Assembly: GCA_036925085.1 (NCBI GenBank)
Contig: JAUPFP010000003.1
Coordinates: forward strand, 12,836,675 to 12,900,674
From: Brachycybe producta
Lineage: Eukaryota > Arthropoda > Diplopoda > Playtdesmida > Andrognathidae
Direction of reading: 5' to 3'
Length of the DNA stretch: 64,000 bases
The notes below the pieces were generated by a model, which saw nothing but the letters and a program-made list of their open reading frames with translations, ran no database searches and was not told the origin of the DNA. Both the position numbers and the translations under genes were made by a program. This document shows positions 1-10,637 of this stretch, piece after piece; positions within the stretch are counted from its first letter, which is position 1; every line of letters starts with the position of its first letter.

Positions 1-141
1 TAACTTTTTCCGATTAAGAATTAATCGTGAACCCTACCAGATGTTTTTTTTTCTCTCAACTAAGTAAACAACATAGAGTACATTTTGAACTAAAAATCAT
101 AAACAGTGAGTGATGCTAATCTTTTAGTTAACTCTCAAATA

Positions 142-264
142 CAGTGATTTCCAAATGGTGTGCTCTGGCACACTAGTGTGTTGTGAGTTTTGCAAAGTGT
201 ACCATAATTTTTCAAGGCAAAACAAATACTGTGCCACGAGCAGAAAAAGGTTTGGAAACCACTG
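142..264. mobile_element. Short hAT-type MITE
   Basis: A 123-bp element with imperfect terminal inverted repeats of the type CAGTGATTTCCAAA at the left and CAGTGGTTTCCAAA at the right. It is flanked by an imperfect 8-bp direct repeat (CTCAAATA / CTTTAATA, 6 of 8 identical). CAGTG termini plus 8-bp target duplications are typical of hAT elements. It has no coding capacity. The rest of 1-640 shows nothing I can support. Confidence 0.5.
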
Positions 265-640
265 CTTTAATAGAAATGTCTTGCAAGGAATTTTGAGCAT
301 GAAAATCATAGATTTTTTACAGCTAGCAATGCATTTTATTTTGAAAGAATTTGTTTTAAATTGAAATTTAAGTCTACAGTTTAAGAGATTTTGTGCAAAT
401 GGTGTTATCTTATCTACTATCTCTTACCATCAGTTGCATTAATTTCATTGAGCAGTTGGAATGCAATCAATAGTAGGCTTACAGTTGACATAATGACTTT
501 TCCACACATTGTGGCACCTGAAACATTATTTACAAAGTTCAGTATGTTTTTTGTTAAATTCAGATATACGTGTGTTTAAAATCATAAAAAAATGTTCCTG
601 TCTTTAAAATATTATGAGTTATATACGAAAAGATTATATG

Positions 641-900
641 GATGGCCCCAGCCATGGTTGTTACCTGGTGCAGAGTGTTGCAGTGGCATTGTGCCACAGC
701 TCAAACATTCGATTATTTTCATTTAAATAAAGGTTTACATAACAAAATATTAAATAAGAATAAAATAATAATTTTGAGTATATGGTAGTTATGATTTTTC
801 TATGTTGTAAGCCTATAACACAACAATCAAGCCTTAATACATGTTGCAAACTGAATAATAATTGTTGTGGTTGCTACACTGCAACACACATGGGGCCACC
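641..900. repeat. Inverted-repeat element with GGCCCCA ends
   Basis: TGGCCCCAGCCATGG near 643-658 is mirrored by CATGGGGCCAC near 888-899, and GTGTTGCAGTG near 674 is mirrored by CACTGCAACAC near 877. This is the layout of a small foldback transposon. No clean target duplication was found. The stretch 901-1290 shows nothing recognisable. Confidence 0.35.
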
Positions 901-1291
901 TATGAAAGGTTGTGATTTTTACTTATAAAATACAATAATATAAAAATATAATATATAAAATATAATTTACTTATAAAAAATTCTTAGTATATATACACTT
1001 GCCAGTCTTACCTTTTAAATAAACCCTTAAAATAAGCTTGAAAGTTTCCGAGACTCCGATAAAGTCACTTCGAAGTGGGTTACAATATATACTTATATGA
1101 TAGTCTAAACAATCTACTGATTATTTATATAGTTCCTAGGTTTTTTTTATTATTATATTTTTAGCAAAGTGTTTTCAATTCATTATAGTTTTTGAAAGTT
1201 TTGGAGAAGACCGAATATAACCTTTTGAGGTAGATATAAAAGCTCCATGGTGAGTTTTTACCATGCATTCTCCATGCATGTTTACGTCATA

Positions 1292-1381
1292 TGCACTGTA
1301 CCACCAAGTGGTAACCCTTTGTTATAACAAAGGGTAACCACTTTGTTATAACAAAGGGTAACCACTTGGTGGTACAGTGCA
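1292..1381. repeat. Long near-perfect palindrome with inner duplicated palindrome
   Basis: The outer arms start TGCACTGTACCACCAAGTGG and are matched by their exact reverse complement at the right end. The core contains GTTATAAC twice, each centred in its own palindrome (AACCCTTTGTTATAACAAAGGGTT type), so the hairpin carries an internal duplicate of its own tip. The stretch 1382-1788 shows no gene. Confidence 0.85.
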
Positions 1382-1788
1382 TGCGTCATCTCCATACACG
1401 ATAATGCCATGTATACAGCTGCTTAATTCACTTAAAGGGTTCGTGCGTAAGCTCAATCAATCAACTTGGTTTTCTGACAAATAATGTAGATCCGTTTTTA
1501 ACTTTTCTAAATCTTTAAAATTTTAATCCCATTCGAAGTAATGGTAAACATTATCTGATTAAAAACTATGGGAGCACCACCACATCGACAAAAGTTCAAA
1601 ATTGGCGTCTTTTCATAAATGGAGAAAGCTGCATTTAATTTAACCCAAAATATATTGTTTTGCTGTTTGGCTCAAAAAAATAGAAAAATATATCGTAACT
1701 TAGAAAAAAATCGGCCTTCCACGCAGTTGAAAGACATCACCAATATGCCACCAGCCTGATTGAAACATGAACAAAATTGCGTTCAATT

Positions 1789-2180
1789 CAGGGGCGTAGC
1801 TAGGGAACCGCAAGACCCGCAAATGCGGGGAGAGGGGCCGCAGGAGGTTTGGGGGGCGCAAAAAAACGAAATGAAAGTCGACGTATTTTCGAAAATAAAT
1901 CGTCTTTCATTTCGTTTATTGTGAATAGAATTTTTTTTAGGGGGTGCTATTTTGATGAACGGCGGAACGGTCCGAACAAAGGTACGAACAGTCGGAAAAA
2001 TTGTAGGAACAGTCCGACGGTTTGGTTTAGTAAAATTAAGTTGTTGCAGGGGGTCTGGGGGGGGGGGGGGGGGGCGCAGACCCCGATTTTTTTTAAGAAT
2101 TATGAAAACAAATTAGTCCTATGTTCAGTCTGTTTCCTAATTTGTTCAATGGGAGGAACCATCGGAAAAATGGACTAATT
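1789..2180. mobile_element. hAT-type nonautonomous element, left part
   Basis: Starts with CAGGGGCGTAGCTAGG, the end found in complete copies at 4466-5204 and 44648-45339, and then carries the family-specific GAAATGAAAGT and GTAGGAACAGTC stretches. It includes a run of 18 G within 2057-2074. The right terminus is not present, so this copy is truncated. Its open frames are not genes. The stretch 2181-2841 shows no supported feature. Confidence 0.6.
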
Positions 2181-2841
2181 TGATTGAAGACGTTGTGGAA
2201 CTGACAAGCTTGTAAAAAACAACACAGATGGCGTTTAAATAGCTCCATCTTAGTCTTTGGCAATAACATAAAATTTACATAGTGGATGGAACTTTAAATT
2301 AATTAAACATAATTAAAAAAAATAATCAATTAATTGTGTGGTTGCATTTTTATATGGTTATGACTAGAACTAAATTAGTTATTTGAATTTGAATTTGGTA
2401 TATTTCAGGTCCTATGGACTTTAACATAGAGCAGTGAAATACACTTCAGAACTGCATGAATCACACAAAATCTACACAATGTACATTAAATCTAATGATT
2501 GTTTCACATAGCTGGGTTAATAAAGAATGGTGTGGCATGTTTGGTTTGTTTCATTTTAGTGTAAAATTAATTGTAAAATACATTTAACAAAACAACACAT
2601 TTTTACTTATTTGTTGTAGTCTCATTGTTATCTGACAACAGTTCCTACGTTTGTGATGTCATTTGGCACCAGATTTAAACTACAACTTAAAAACTGAACA
2701 TGAAAACTCTGAATGTTTTCTGAGAAATATATTTGTGTGAGGGTTTACTTTTATGTGTGCTGAGTATAATTAATTAATCCCTTAACTAAGAAAACTCCAG
2801 TGAGACAAAATTACTATTTAAGTATTATTATATATATAATA

Positions 2842-3363
2842 TCCCAGGTCTGTGTGTGTGTAACGTCGGAATTTATATAAATTTGAATAAATGAACTGCT
2901 TTTTTTTTTCTCAAGGTCAACTACAGTATATGTTGCACCCTTCCCATCCAAGAACCCCATGATATTAAATTGGAAAGGGGAAAAGGTTTATAAAGTGTAG
3001 AGGGAGGGAGAGAAACTTGGAGGGGGGAAGTGGGAGGGGGTGACTGAAATTGAAATGAAAGGAGTAAAAAAGGAACAAACGACGCGCATGCGCACACCAG
3101 AGAAAATGAAAAACTCATTTTCTCTTTCAAATATAAAAAGGAGTGGGTATAATAGTAGCAAAATAAAACTAGAATTTATCACAGGCAATTGTGCCCAGCA
3201 TTAGAATTTCTTTTGCTCAGCCCTTTTATGAACGTCATCAATTTCTAATTGGGTTTGTTACTTGGTGTGACGTCATAAAAGGGCGGAGGAAAAGAAATTC
3301 TAATGCAGGGCACAATTGCCTGTGAATTTTGCTCTCGTCATTTATGACGGGTTACCCCACTAG
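2842..3363 (+). mobile_element. Nonautonomous Helitron copy 1
   Basis: Begins TCCCAGGTCTG after an A and ends CTAG before a T. Eleven to twelve bases before the end lies the hairpin CCCGTCATTTATGACGGG. These are the hallmarks of a Helitron: 5'-TC, subterminal 3' hairpin, CTRR end and insertion between A and T. The body is noncoding and contains a (GT)n tract, a purine-rich GAGGGGGAGAGA block and GCGCATGCGC. It carries a nested MITE at 3181-3323. Confidence 0.8.
3181..3323. mobile_element. MITE of the ACAGGCAATTGTG family nested in Helitron
   Basis: A 143-bp foldback element with ~34-bp terminal inverted repeats beginning ACAGGCAATTGTGCCCAGCA. The arms contain GAAATTCTAATG and CCGCCCTTTTATGACGTC-type sequence. 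The same element sits at the same internal position in the Helitrons at 7309-7821 and 20403-20926, so it was amplified as cargo. Confidence 0.75.
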
Positions 3364-3377
3364 TTATATATATATTA

Positions 3378-3681
3378 AGCCAGGTCTGTGTGTGTGTGTA
3401 ACATCAGAATTTATATAAATTTAAATGAATAAATGAACTGCTTTATTTCTCAAGGTCAACTATATGTTGCACCCTTCCTATCTAAAAACCCCATCATATT
3501 AAATTGGAGAGGGGAAAAGGTTGGAAAGTGTAGAGAGGGGGAAAGAAATGTGGAGGGGGAAAAGTGGGAGGGGTGACTGAAATTGAAATGAAAGGAGTAA
3601 AAAAAAGGAAAAAAACGATGCGCATTAGCACAATTGCCTGTGAATTTTTGTCCCGTCATTTATGACGGGTTACCCCACTAG
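3378..3681 (+). mobile_element. Nonautonomous Helitron copy 2, head-to-tail with copy 1
   Basis: Shares body, 3' hairpin CCCGTCATTTATGACGGG and CTAG end with copy 1, and begins 14 bp after it in the same orientation. The 5' end reads GCCAGGTCTG, a subfamily variant also seen in the copy ending near 20926. It has no nested MITE. The stretch 3682-4457 has no feature I can support; its open frames are short and unlike known proteins. Confidence 0.75.
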
Positions 3682-4465
3682 TTTAATATAACCAAACAAA
3701 TAAAATGTATTAATATTAACAGAGCTGTTTAGTTCACAAAATAAATAAATAATGGCATTAAAATATGATTAAATAACCAACAAAATACAAATTGAATTTC
3801 TTGCACATGGTCAAGAGGAAATACATTTCAACTCAGTAATGGAGCCAAAAATGAAGTTAGGGTGTTCATGCAAACCAGTGTTGTTTCTTGCCAGAGTGGA
3901 TTTCATGAAATACCAGATGATTTGAAGTTAGGTTATGAGATGCTGCTTAGGATGAAAGATGATTGAAAATAGTTCATACTATGCTGACATAGATGAACAG
4001 TTGAAAATATAGTACACACATTGATGACTATTATGAAGCTCAAAAGGCTACACAATAATGAATGGTATAATGATGTACACCATGATGAAACAAAGCAGTA
4101 AATAGTTCCTGTACTGATGGTTTTAAAAAGACGAATCTGGCCCACAATTTAACTGGCACCCTCACAGACTTCCAGACGCAAGAATGAGGAAAAAGAAAAA
4201 AATTCCATCTCTTTATACACACTGGAACTGACCAATAATGTTATCATGTGACCAACAGAAAAACATTCCAAAAGTAAAAACATTCAAAAGTTACAAATTA
4301 AATTATTACCTCACTGGAATTTGATTATGTCATAGTTATTCATGACACATGACCCCTCATTATTTCTAATAACATAATAGGAATTTATGATTTCACAGAT
4401 ACCCTCACTATAATTAATTGATGACCTCATCAATACTAAACCATTGTTACTGTCAATCTGCAGCT

Positions 4466-5204
4466 CAGTGGCATAGCTAGGCACCCGCAACTGCGGGGGA
4501 GAGGATGCAGGAGGTTTGGGGGTGCAAAAAATGAAATGAAAGTTATGTATTTTCAAAAATAATTGAATAAATTTAGCGAGTGATTCCGAATCGCTCGCTT
4601 AATTTATTCAATTAATTTAAAAAATAAATCAACTTTCATTTAATATTTACTTTTAAAAACTATATAGTTGCACCAGTAAATCTTCATAGAGATCAATGGG
4701 CACGGAGGAACAACGGTAGGAATATTGTAACAAATTGTAGGAACAGTCGGAAGGTTATGTTTAGTTAAATTAAGCTCGTTGCAGGGTGGTTGGGGGCGCG
4801 CGCAGCCTCCAGTTTTTAAAGAATTATTCTTATTAAATCAAATTAGTCCATTGTTTGACTGTTCCCTAATTTGATTAACGGGAAGAATGGTCAGAACAAT
4901 GGACAAATTTGTTTTAATAATTCTTTCAAAAAATGGTGGCTGTGCCCCCAGACCCCCTGCAACATGATTAATTTCCTAACCTTCCTAACCTTCCGACTGT
5001 TCCTACTGTTGTTCAGACCTGTTTCGCTGTTCATCAAAATAGTACCCCCACCTAGTATGGGGGTATGTGGAGAGGAAGGTAAGGGGGCGCAACATTTTAA
5101 GTGGCGGGGGCGCAATGTTTTAAGTGGCGGGGGCGCAACATTTTAAGTGGCGGAGGTGCAATGTTTTAAGTGGTGGGGCGCAGCTAAGCCTAGCTACGCC
5201 ACTG
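4466..5204. mobile_element. Complete hAT-type MITE, CAGTGGC(G/A)TAGCTAGG ends
   Basis: A 739-bp element with terminal inverted repeats (CAGTGGCATAGCTAGGC left; reverse complement CAGTGGCGTAGCTAGGC right) and a perfect 8-bp target duplication CTGCAGCT (4458-4465 and 5205-5212). It contains a hairpin at about 4562-4618 and three to four tandem copies of a GTGGCGGGGGCGCAA unit near the right end. It is noncoding. Confidence 0.9.
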
Positions 5205-5269
5205 CTGCAGCTTACCTAGGCAATCTACAAAACCACCAAATTGTTAGTGATTCTTCAAAATTCAACACA

Positions 5270-5815
5270 TTTTAGGCAAATTTCAGTATTACTAAAACAA
5301 ACAGACAATCTGCATAAAGTCTAAAACACTACACAATGTTCAGAATACCTACACTTTTAGACAATGTGCATGATGCTTACATTAAACAGGCAATATGCAC
5401 ATTCACCAAACAGCTAGGCAAAGTGCAAATAATCAACTAAAATTGCAAAAAAAAAACATTCAGTCTTTGTGAAGATTGCCTTGGACCACTAGAAAGTGTG
5501 CACATTAGCGTGCAAAAATTGTAGGCAATGTGCTGAATTCTTAACTCTTTAGGCAATGTGTGAAATTCCTAACTTCAGGCAATGTGCAAAGTTCCTATTT
5601 TGTCAATCAATGTGCAAAATCACTAACTTCAGGCAATTTGCAAAGTCCTTAATGTTTCAGGCAATGTGCCAAATTTCTAACTTCTCAGGCAATATGGAAA
5701 ATCTAACTTTTCAGGCAATATGGAAAATCTAACTTTTCAGGCAATATGGAAAATCTAACTTTTCAGGCAATATGGAAAATCTAACTTTTCAGGCAATGTG
5801 CAAAATTTATCTGTG
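5270..5815. repeat. AGGCAAT(A/G)TG tandem repeat field
   Basis: Degenerate ~25-bp repeats built on AGGCAATGTGCAAAAT. Within the field, four perfect 26-bp units starting CAGGCAATATGGAAAATCTA run from 5686 to 5789, followed by a GTG variant. The stretch 5816-6450 shows only a short hAT-like scrap (TTAAGCTTGTTGCAGGG near 5845) and no gene. Confidence 0.85.
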
Positions 5816-6454
5816 TTCTTTAGTTAGGTGATGTTTTGGTAAATTAAGCTTGTTGCAGGGGGTTGGGGGATGCAGGCTCCAGCTTTGACGCAGAACTACG
5901 TCTTTTTTTTCCGATACATATGGGGTGTCATGACAGGCGAGGCCGTGTCACGAAATTGTAAATAATTTCAAATGCTCATCATTTCAAAACTATTGAAGAT
6001 ATTACAATGAGTGAGGTGGCATTGGATAGATAAAAGATGAAAGTTTCACTGGCAACAGTTTGGGAGAGAAGTGTATATTGTGCAATTGCCACCACAAATC
6101 AATCCACACACCGAACAATCACCGTGCATAGCAAACACACCGTGTAGCACAAAAACAAATGAGGTGTCAAATGATCCATCTTAACGAGATCTAATTGTAC
6201 ATTCTAAACAAATGTAAAAATGTGGCACTCACTACTGCTGAAACTTTCTAGACTTCTTAAACAGAAAAACATCAAGGGTTTCATAAATCCCTATGAACCT
6301 CCATTGCTTTAATATAGTCAGTTAATAAGTGATACCTCTGCCATGTTTCTCAATTCTATAGAGCCAGGATTGGACAAACATAGCAAATTAACAATTTGTA
6401 ATGACAAATTGTGAATTTGCTAAGTTTGTCTTTTACAAACTGTAGAATTCACTT

Positions 6455-7050
6455 GTATGACTAGACGGGATTTGCCCTATAGACACTTACCCTGAACCCA
6501 TTTGCCCTAAAACCATTTGCTCTAAAACCATTTGACCTAAAACCATTTGGCCTAAAATCATTTCACATAAAACCGGTTTGACCTTAAACTGGTTTGACCT
6601 AAAACCCATTTAACCTGAAACTGTTTGACCTAAAACCATTTGACCTAAATCTGACCTAAAACCATTTGACCTAAAAACCATTTGAGATAAAACTGACCTT
6701 AAAACTGTTTGCCCTAAAAACCATTTACCCTAAAACCTGTTTAATCTAAAAACTGTTTGACCTAAAACCATTTGACCAAAAAACTGTTTGACCTAAAATC
6801 CATTTGACCAAAAAACTGTTTGACATAAAACTGACCTAAAACTGTTTGCCTTAAAACCATTTGACCTAAAACTATTTGATCTAAAACCATTTTACCTAAA
6901 AAACTGTTTGACTTAAAACCGTTTTACCAAAAACTGTTTGATCTAAAACCATTTGCCCAAAAACTGTTTGACCTAAAACCATTAGCTCAAATGTCCCTTT
7001 AGGGTAAATGATTTTAGTGCAAATGTCCCTTTAGTGCAAGTGGTTTTAGA
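6455..7050. repeat. Degenerate tandem repeat AAACCATTTGACCTA
   Basis: About 600 bp of ~15-bp degenerate units (AAACCATTTGACCTA, TTTGCCCTAAAACCA). Near 6988-7045 it switches to the complementary orientation (GGGTAAATG, TTTAGTGCAAATG), so the whole is an inverted structure. The same motif recurs at 21960-22410, 39200-39405 and 54460-54650. Confidence 0.8.
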
Positions 7051-7089
7051 TGGTTTATTTTTTGCACATGCACATGTATGCATGTGTGC

Positions 7090-7294
7090 ATATGGTCGTT
7101 TTTTTTACTCCTTTCATTTAAATTTCAGTCACCCCCTCCCACTTTTCTCTCTCTCTCTCTCTCCCCTCTACACTTTCCAAAGGAAGAGTTCAACACATAG
7201 TTGACCTTGAGAAAAAAAAACTGTTCATTAATTCAAATTTATATAAATTCTGACGTGCTTCAATGATTTTATTACTCCACACACAGATCTGGGA
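7090..7294 (-). mobile_element. Helitron copy 3, 3'-end degraded
   Basis: Carries the Helitron family body (pyrimidine-rich block, AGTTGACCTTGAG, AATTTATATAAATTCTGACG) and ends in the 5' terminus CAGATCTGGGA on this strand. The hairpin and CTAG end are missing. It lies 14 bp from copy 4, in the same orientation. Confidence 0.6.
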
Positions 7295-7308
7295 TATTAT
7301 ATATATAA

Positions 7309-7821
7309 CTAGTGGGGTAACCCGTCATAAATGACGAAAGCAAAATTCACAGGCAATTGCGCCCAGCATTAGAATTTCTTTTCCTCCGCCCTTTTATGAC
7401 GTCAGACCAAGTAACACACCAATTAGAAATTGATGACATTCATAAAAGGGTGGAGGAAAAGAAATTCTAATGCTGGGCACAGTTGCCCGTGATAAACTGT
7501 AGTTTAATTTTGCTACTATTATCCCCTCCCCTTTTTATATTTGAAAGAGAAAATGAGTTTTTCATTTTTTTTCTGGTGTGCGCATGCGCGTCGTTTGTTC
7601 CTTTTTTTACTCTTTTCATTTCAATTTCAGTCACCCCCTTCCCCTTTTTCTCTCTCTCTCCCCCTCTACACTTTATAAACATTTTCCCCCTCTCCAATTT
7701 AATATCATGGAGTTCTTGGACGGGAAGGGTGCAACATATAGTTGACCTTGAGAAGAAAAAAAAGCAGTTAATTTATTCAAATTTATATAAATTCCGACGT
7801 TACACACACACAGACCTGGGA
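7309..7821 (-). mobile_element. Nonautonomous Helitron copy 4 with nested MITE
   Basis: Runs from CTAGTGGGGTAACCCGTCAT (reverse complement of the 3' end) to CAGACCTGGGA, flanked by A and T. The nested ACAGGCAATT MITE is at 7349-7490. The open frame across this block is a pyrimidine-tract artefact. Confidence 0.8.
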
Positions 7822-8244
7822 TATTATATATATAATAACATATAATATTATTATTGTTGACAGCTATTTTTATTCTAGAGAAATACCAACATATGGTTTT
7901 GTTTGTATTTCTTTAGAAATGTATTTTGGTAAATTATGTTTAAATGCCAATAGGACCTTGAGGCCCACATTATAGATTTACTGAGAAATACAAAGAATTC
8001 TTTGATTTTACCCTTTTGTTTTGACAACAATATATTAAATGACCGTTAATTACAATAGGGGTGTCTCATAGGCAAGGCATCATTATAAAGTAAAATAGTA
8101 ATTACTAAGAGCAGATGACAACGAGGCAAATGAGTGTTACAATATATGGCGTTAATAAAATTGTTGGAAATAATCTCACAATTGCTCAATGAAGATACAG
8201 TAAAGGGCAAACTGCAATACAAAGTATTGTTCTTTAAGTTCTTG

Positions 8245-9085
8245 CATTATATAAATTTTGAAAAGGTCCTTCTATTTTTAAATAAGGTTCAGTAGCATAG
8301 GTTTTTTTTTTAACTCCATGTTAAATCCCATTGGACCAAAAAAAAACCGTCCAACAAAAGTTAGAAGAACTCTCATTAAAAATGATTTAGAGCAATAAAA
8401 AAAAAAAGAAACGAGCACGTGCATTGACGTACTGACTTCATGATAATTCCTTTTTATAAGCTTATAGCACGTGAAATTATTTTTCTATTAATTATGTGAC
8501 TTCATACCTGGAGGAAAAAAAACCGTTAAAACCCATTTTTAAATCAAAAACGATCCAGCGCTTCAATTCGGAGAAATTTTGAATTTAACGCTGTATCTAT
8601 AGTTTTAATTCGAAGCGTTTAATTAAAAATTTCTCGGAATGTAGGCGCTGCGATCGTTTTTGATTTAAAAATGGTTTTTGAACGGTTTTTGTCCAGGTAT
8701 CGTTATACCTGGACAAAAACCGTTCAAAGTAAAAAAGTAATAGGACAATAATTGCACGTGCTAATTTTTTGTTATTGCTCTAAATCATTTTTAACGAAGA
8801 GGTCTTGAAACGTTTTTTGAATTATTTTTTGTTCCTATGAGATTTAACATGAAGTTAAAAATCGTAAAAAGACCTTTCCAAAATGAAAATAAAGTGACCA
8901 CGTGAAGCCAGTAAACATATGTAAGCACGTGCTATTTTTTTTATTCCTGTAAATCATTTTAATGAGAGTTCTTCTAACTTTTGTTGGACGGTTTTTTGGT
9001 CCTATGGGATTTAACATGGAGTCAAAAAAAGGTACGATTTTGAACCTTATTTTCAAATAGGACCTTTTCATAATTTATATTGGGT
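8245..9085. mobile_element. Long terminal inverted repeat DNA element
   Basis: Arms of ~200 bp (left with GAAAAGGTCCT and CCATGTTAAATCCCATTGG; right with CCTATGGGATTTAACATGG and AGGACCTTTTC) enclose a second inner palindrome at about 8505-8735 built on AACCGTTNAAAACC and GATCG. The outer part repeats near 26048-26420 and the inner part near 15505-15600. It is noncoding. The stretch 7822-8244 has no gene; TTGACAGCTATTTTTATTCT near 7857 recurs near 15428. Confidence 0.65.
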
Positions 9086-9224
9086 GTTATTTTGTATGTA
9101 TTAAATTGCAAGGGAAATCAGGAAATTTTTTTTTTTTTTAAAAAAATTCCAATTCCAGCTTCTGGGTAATGGTCTCTATATTGATGCGATTCACTAATCA
9201 GTGTGTAGAAAATCCGCTAATTAA

Positions 9225-10006
9225 AGCCTCGTATTCACGGCGATAGTTCTTTCATGAGAGTAGCTGTCATGAAAGTTGCGATAGTTCACTCTCACGATAG
9301 CAACTGTCTACATGTCTTGAAGTAAAGCCTTGTTTTCACGATGATAGTTTTCACGATTGTTGCTGTCATGACAGCAGCAACTATCGCGAGAACTATCATC
9401 GTGAAGACCTCATGTCACACTATCTTGTTTGACTAGATAGGTGATAGTACTGTCGCAATAGTAATAGTTGTTGAGTGACCGCTTGTAGGGGAAATATCCA
9501 CTTTGTAGGGAAATTTGGCTTCTGGAGGGAGAGGCAATACTGTTCTCGACTCGATGATATCCTATGAAGTAGACGTCAGACTGTCATGACTGAACTATCA
9601 CATAAAGCCTCGTTTTCACGGCGATAGTTCTTTCATGAGAGTAGCTGTCATGAAAGTTGCGATAGTTCATGCTCACGATAGCAAGTGTCTACATGTCTTG
9701 TTAGTAACGTGATAGTTCTGTCATGACAGTGTGACGTCTACTTTACAGATATCATTGAGTCAACAACCGTGTTGCCTCTCTCTCTCCCACCAGAAGCCAA
9801 ATTTCTCAACAAAGTGGCTATTTCTCTACAAGCGGTCACACAACTATTACTAGCGCGACAGTACTATCAACTATCTAGTCAAACGAGATAGTTGTGATAG
9901 TGCTATCGCAACAGTGTGACAGTGACTATCATGTGGTCTTCACGATAATAGTTCTCGCGATAGTTGCTGTCATAAACAGCAACTACTGTATCATGAAAAC
10001 GAGGCT
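9225..10006. mobile_element. Harbinger-like MITE with internal repeats
   Basis: The terminal repeat AGCCTCGT(A/T)TTCAC is mirrored at the right end as a shorter, imperfect GAAAACGAGGCT. The element is flanked by TAA on both sides (9222-9224 and 10007-10009). TWA target sites suggest a PIF/Harbinger-type element, which is inference. Internally the end recurs near 9326 and 9605, and CGATAGTT / AACTATCG repeats occur many times, so it looks like stacked copies. Confidence 0.55.
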
Positions 10007-10171
10007 TAAAAAGGAGCTCTCCAAGCCTCAACAGGACTCAGAAGTCCCAAAAAATATTATACTAGAAATAAATTCATAAAAATATTGATTTTAAATTATG
10101 GTTGTTAATAAATTCAAATAATATATTTTTTTAAATAAATAATTAGTTTATTTACTATGAAAAATCATTAT

Positions 10172-10456
10172 AGCACATCGGAATTTATATAAATTTGAAT
10201 AAATGAACGGCTTTTTTTCTCAAGGTCAACTATATGTTTCACACTCCCCATCCAAGAACCCCATGATATTAAATTGGAGAGGGGAAAAGGTTGGAAAGTG
10301 TAGAGGGGGGGAGAGAGAGAGAAACGTGGAGGGGGAAAAGTGGGAGGGGGTGACTGAAATTGAAATGAAAAGAGTAAAAAAAGGAACAAACGACGCGCAT
10401 GCGCACAATTGCCTGTGAATTTTGCTCCCGTCATTTATGACGGGTGACCCCACTAG
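10172..10456 (+). mobile_element. Helitron copy 5, 5'-truncated
   Basis: Keeps the body, the 3' hairpin CCCGTCATTTATGACGGG and the CTAG end but starts inside the element, lacking TCCCAGGTCTG and the GT tract. The paralogous flank around 16555 lacks it, so it arrived after the 10-kb/16-kb duplication. Confidence 0.7.
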
Positions 10457-10637
10457 TTCATTAATAATAATCCCAAATTGTTTGTGTTTTGAAATTCCTT
10501 AAACGTTTTGTCATTCAAATATTTATTCAAAATATTATTACAATAAAAGTGATTTATATAAGTCCAATGAATTGAATCTTTTATGAGAATAACAATGAAA
10601 CCAGCTCGTTTAGTGTTTCTCAATTGTTGTGCTGAGG

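Noticed and set aside
5686-5789. CRISPR-like array
   Set aside because: Repeats are contiguous 26-mers with no variable spacers, and the window is eukaryotic.
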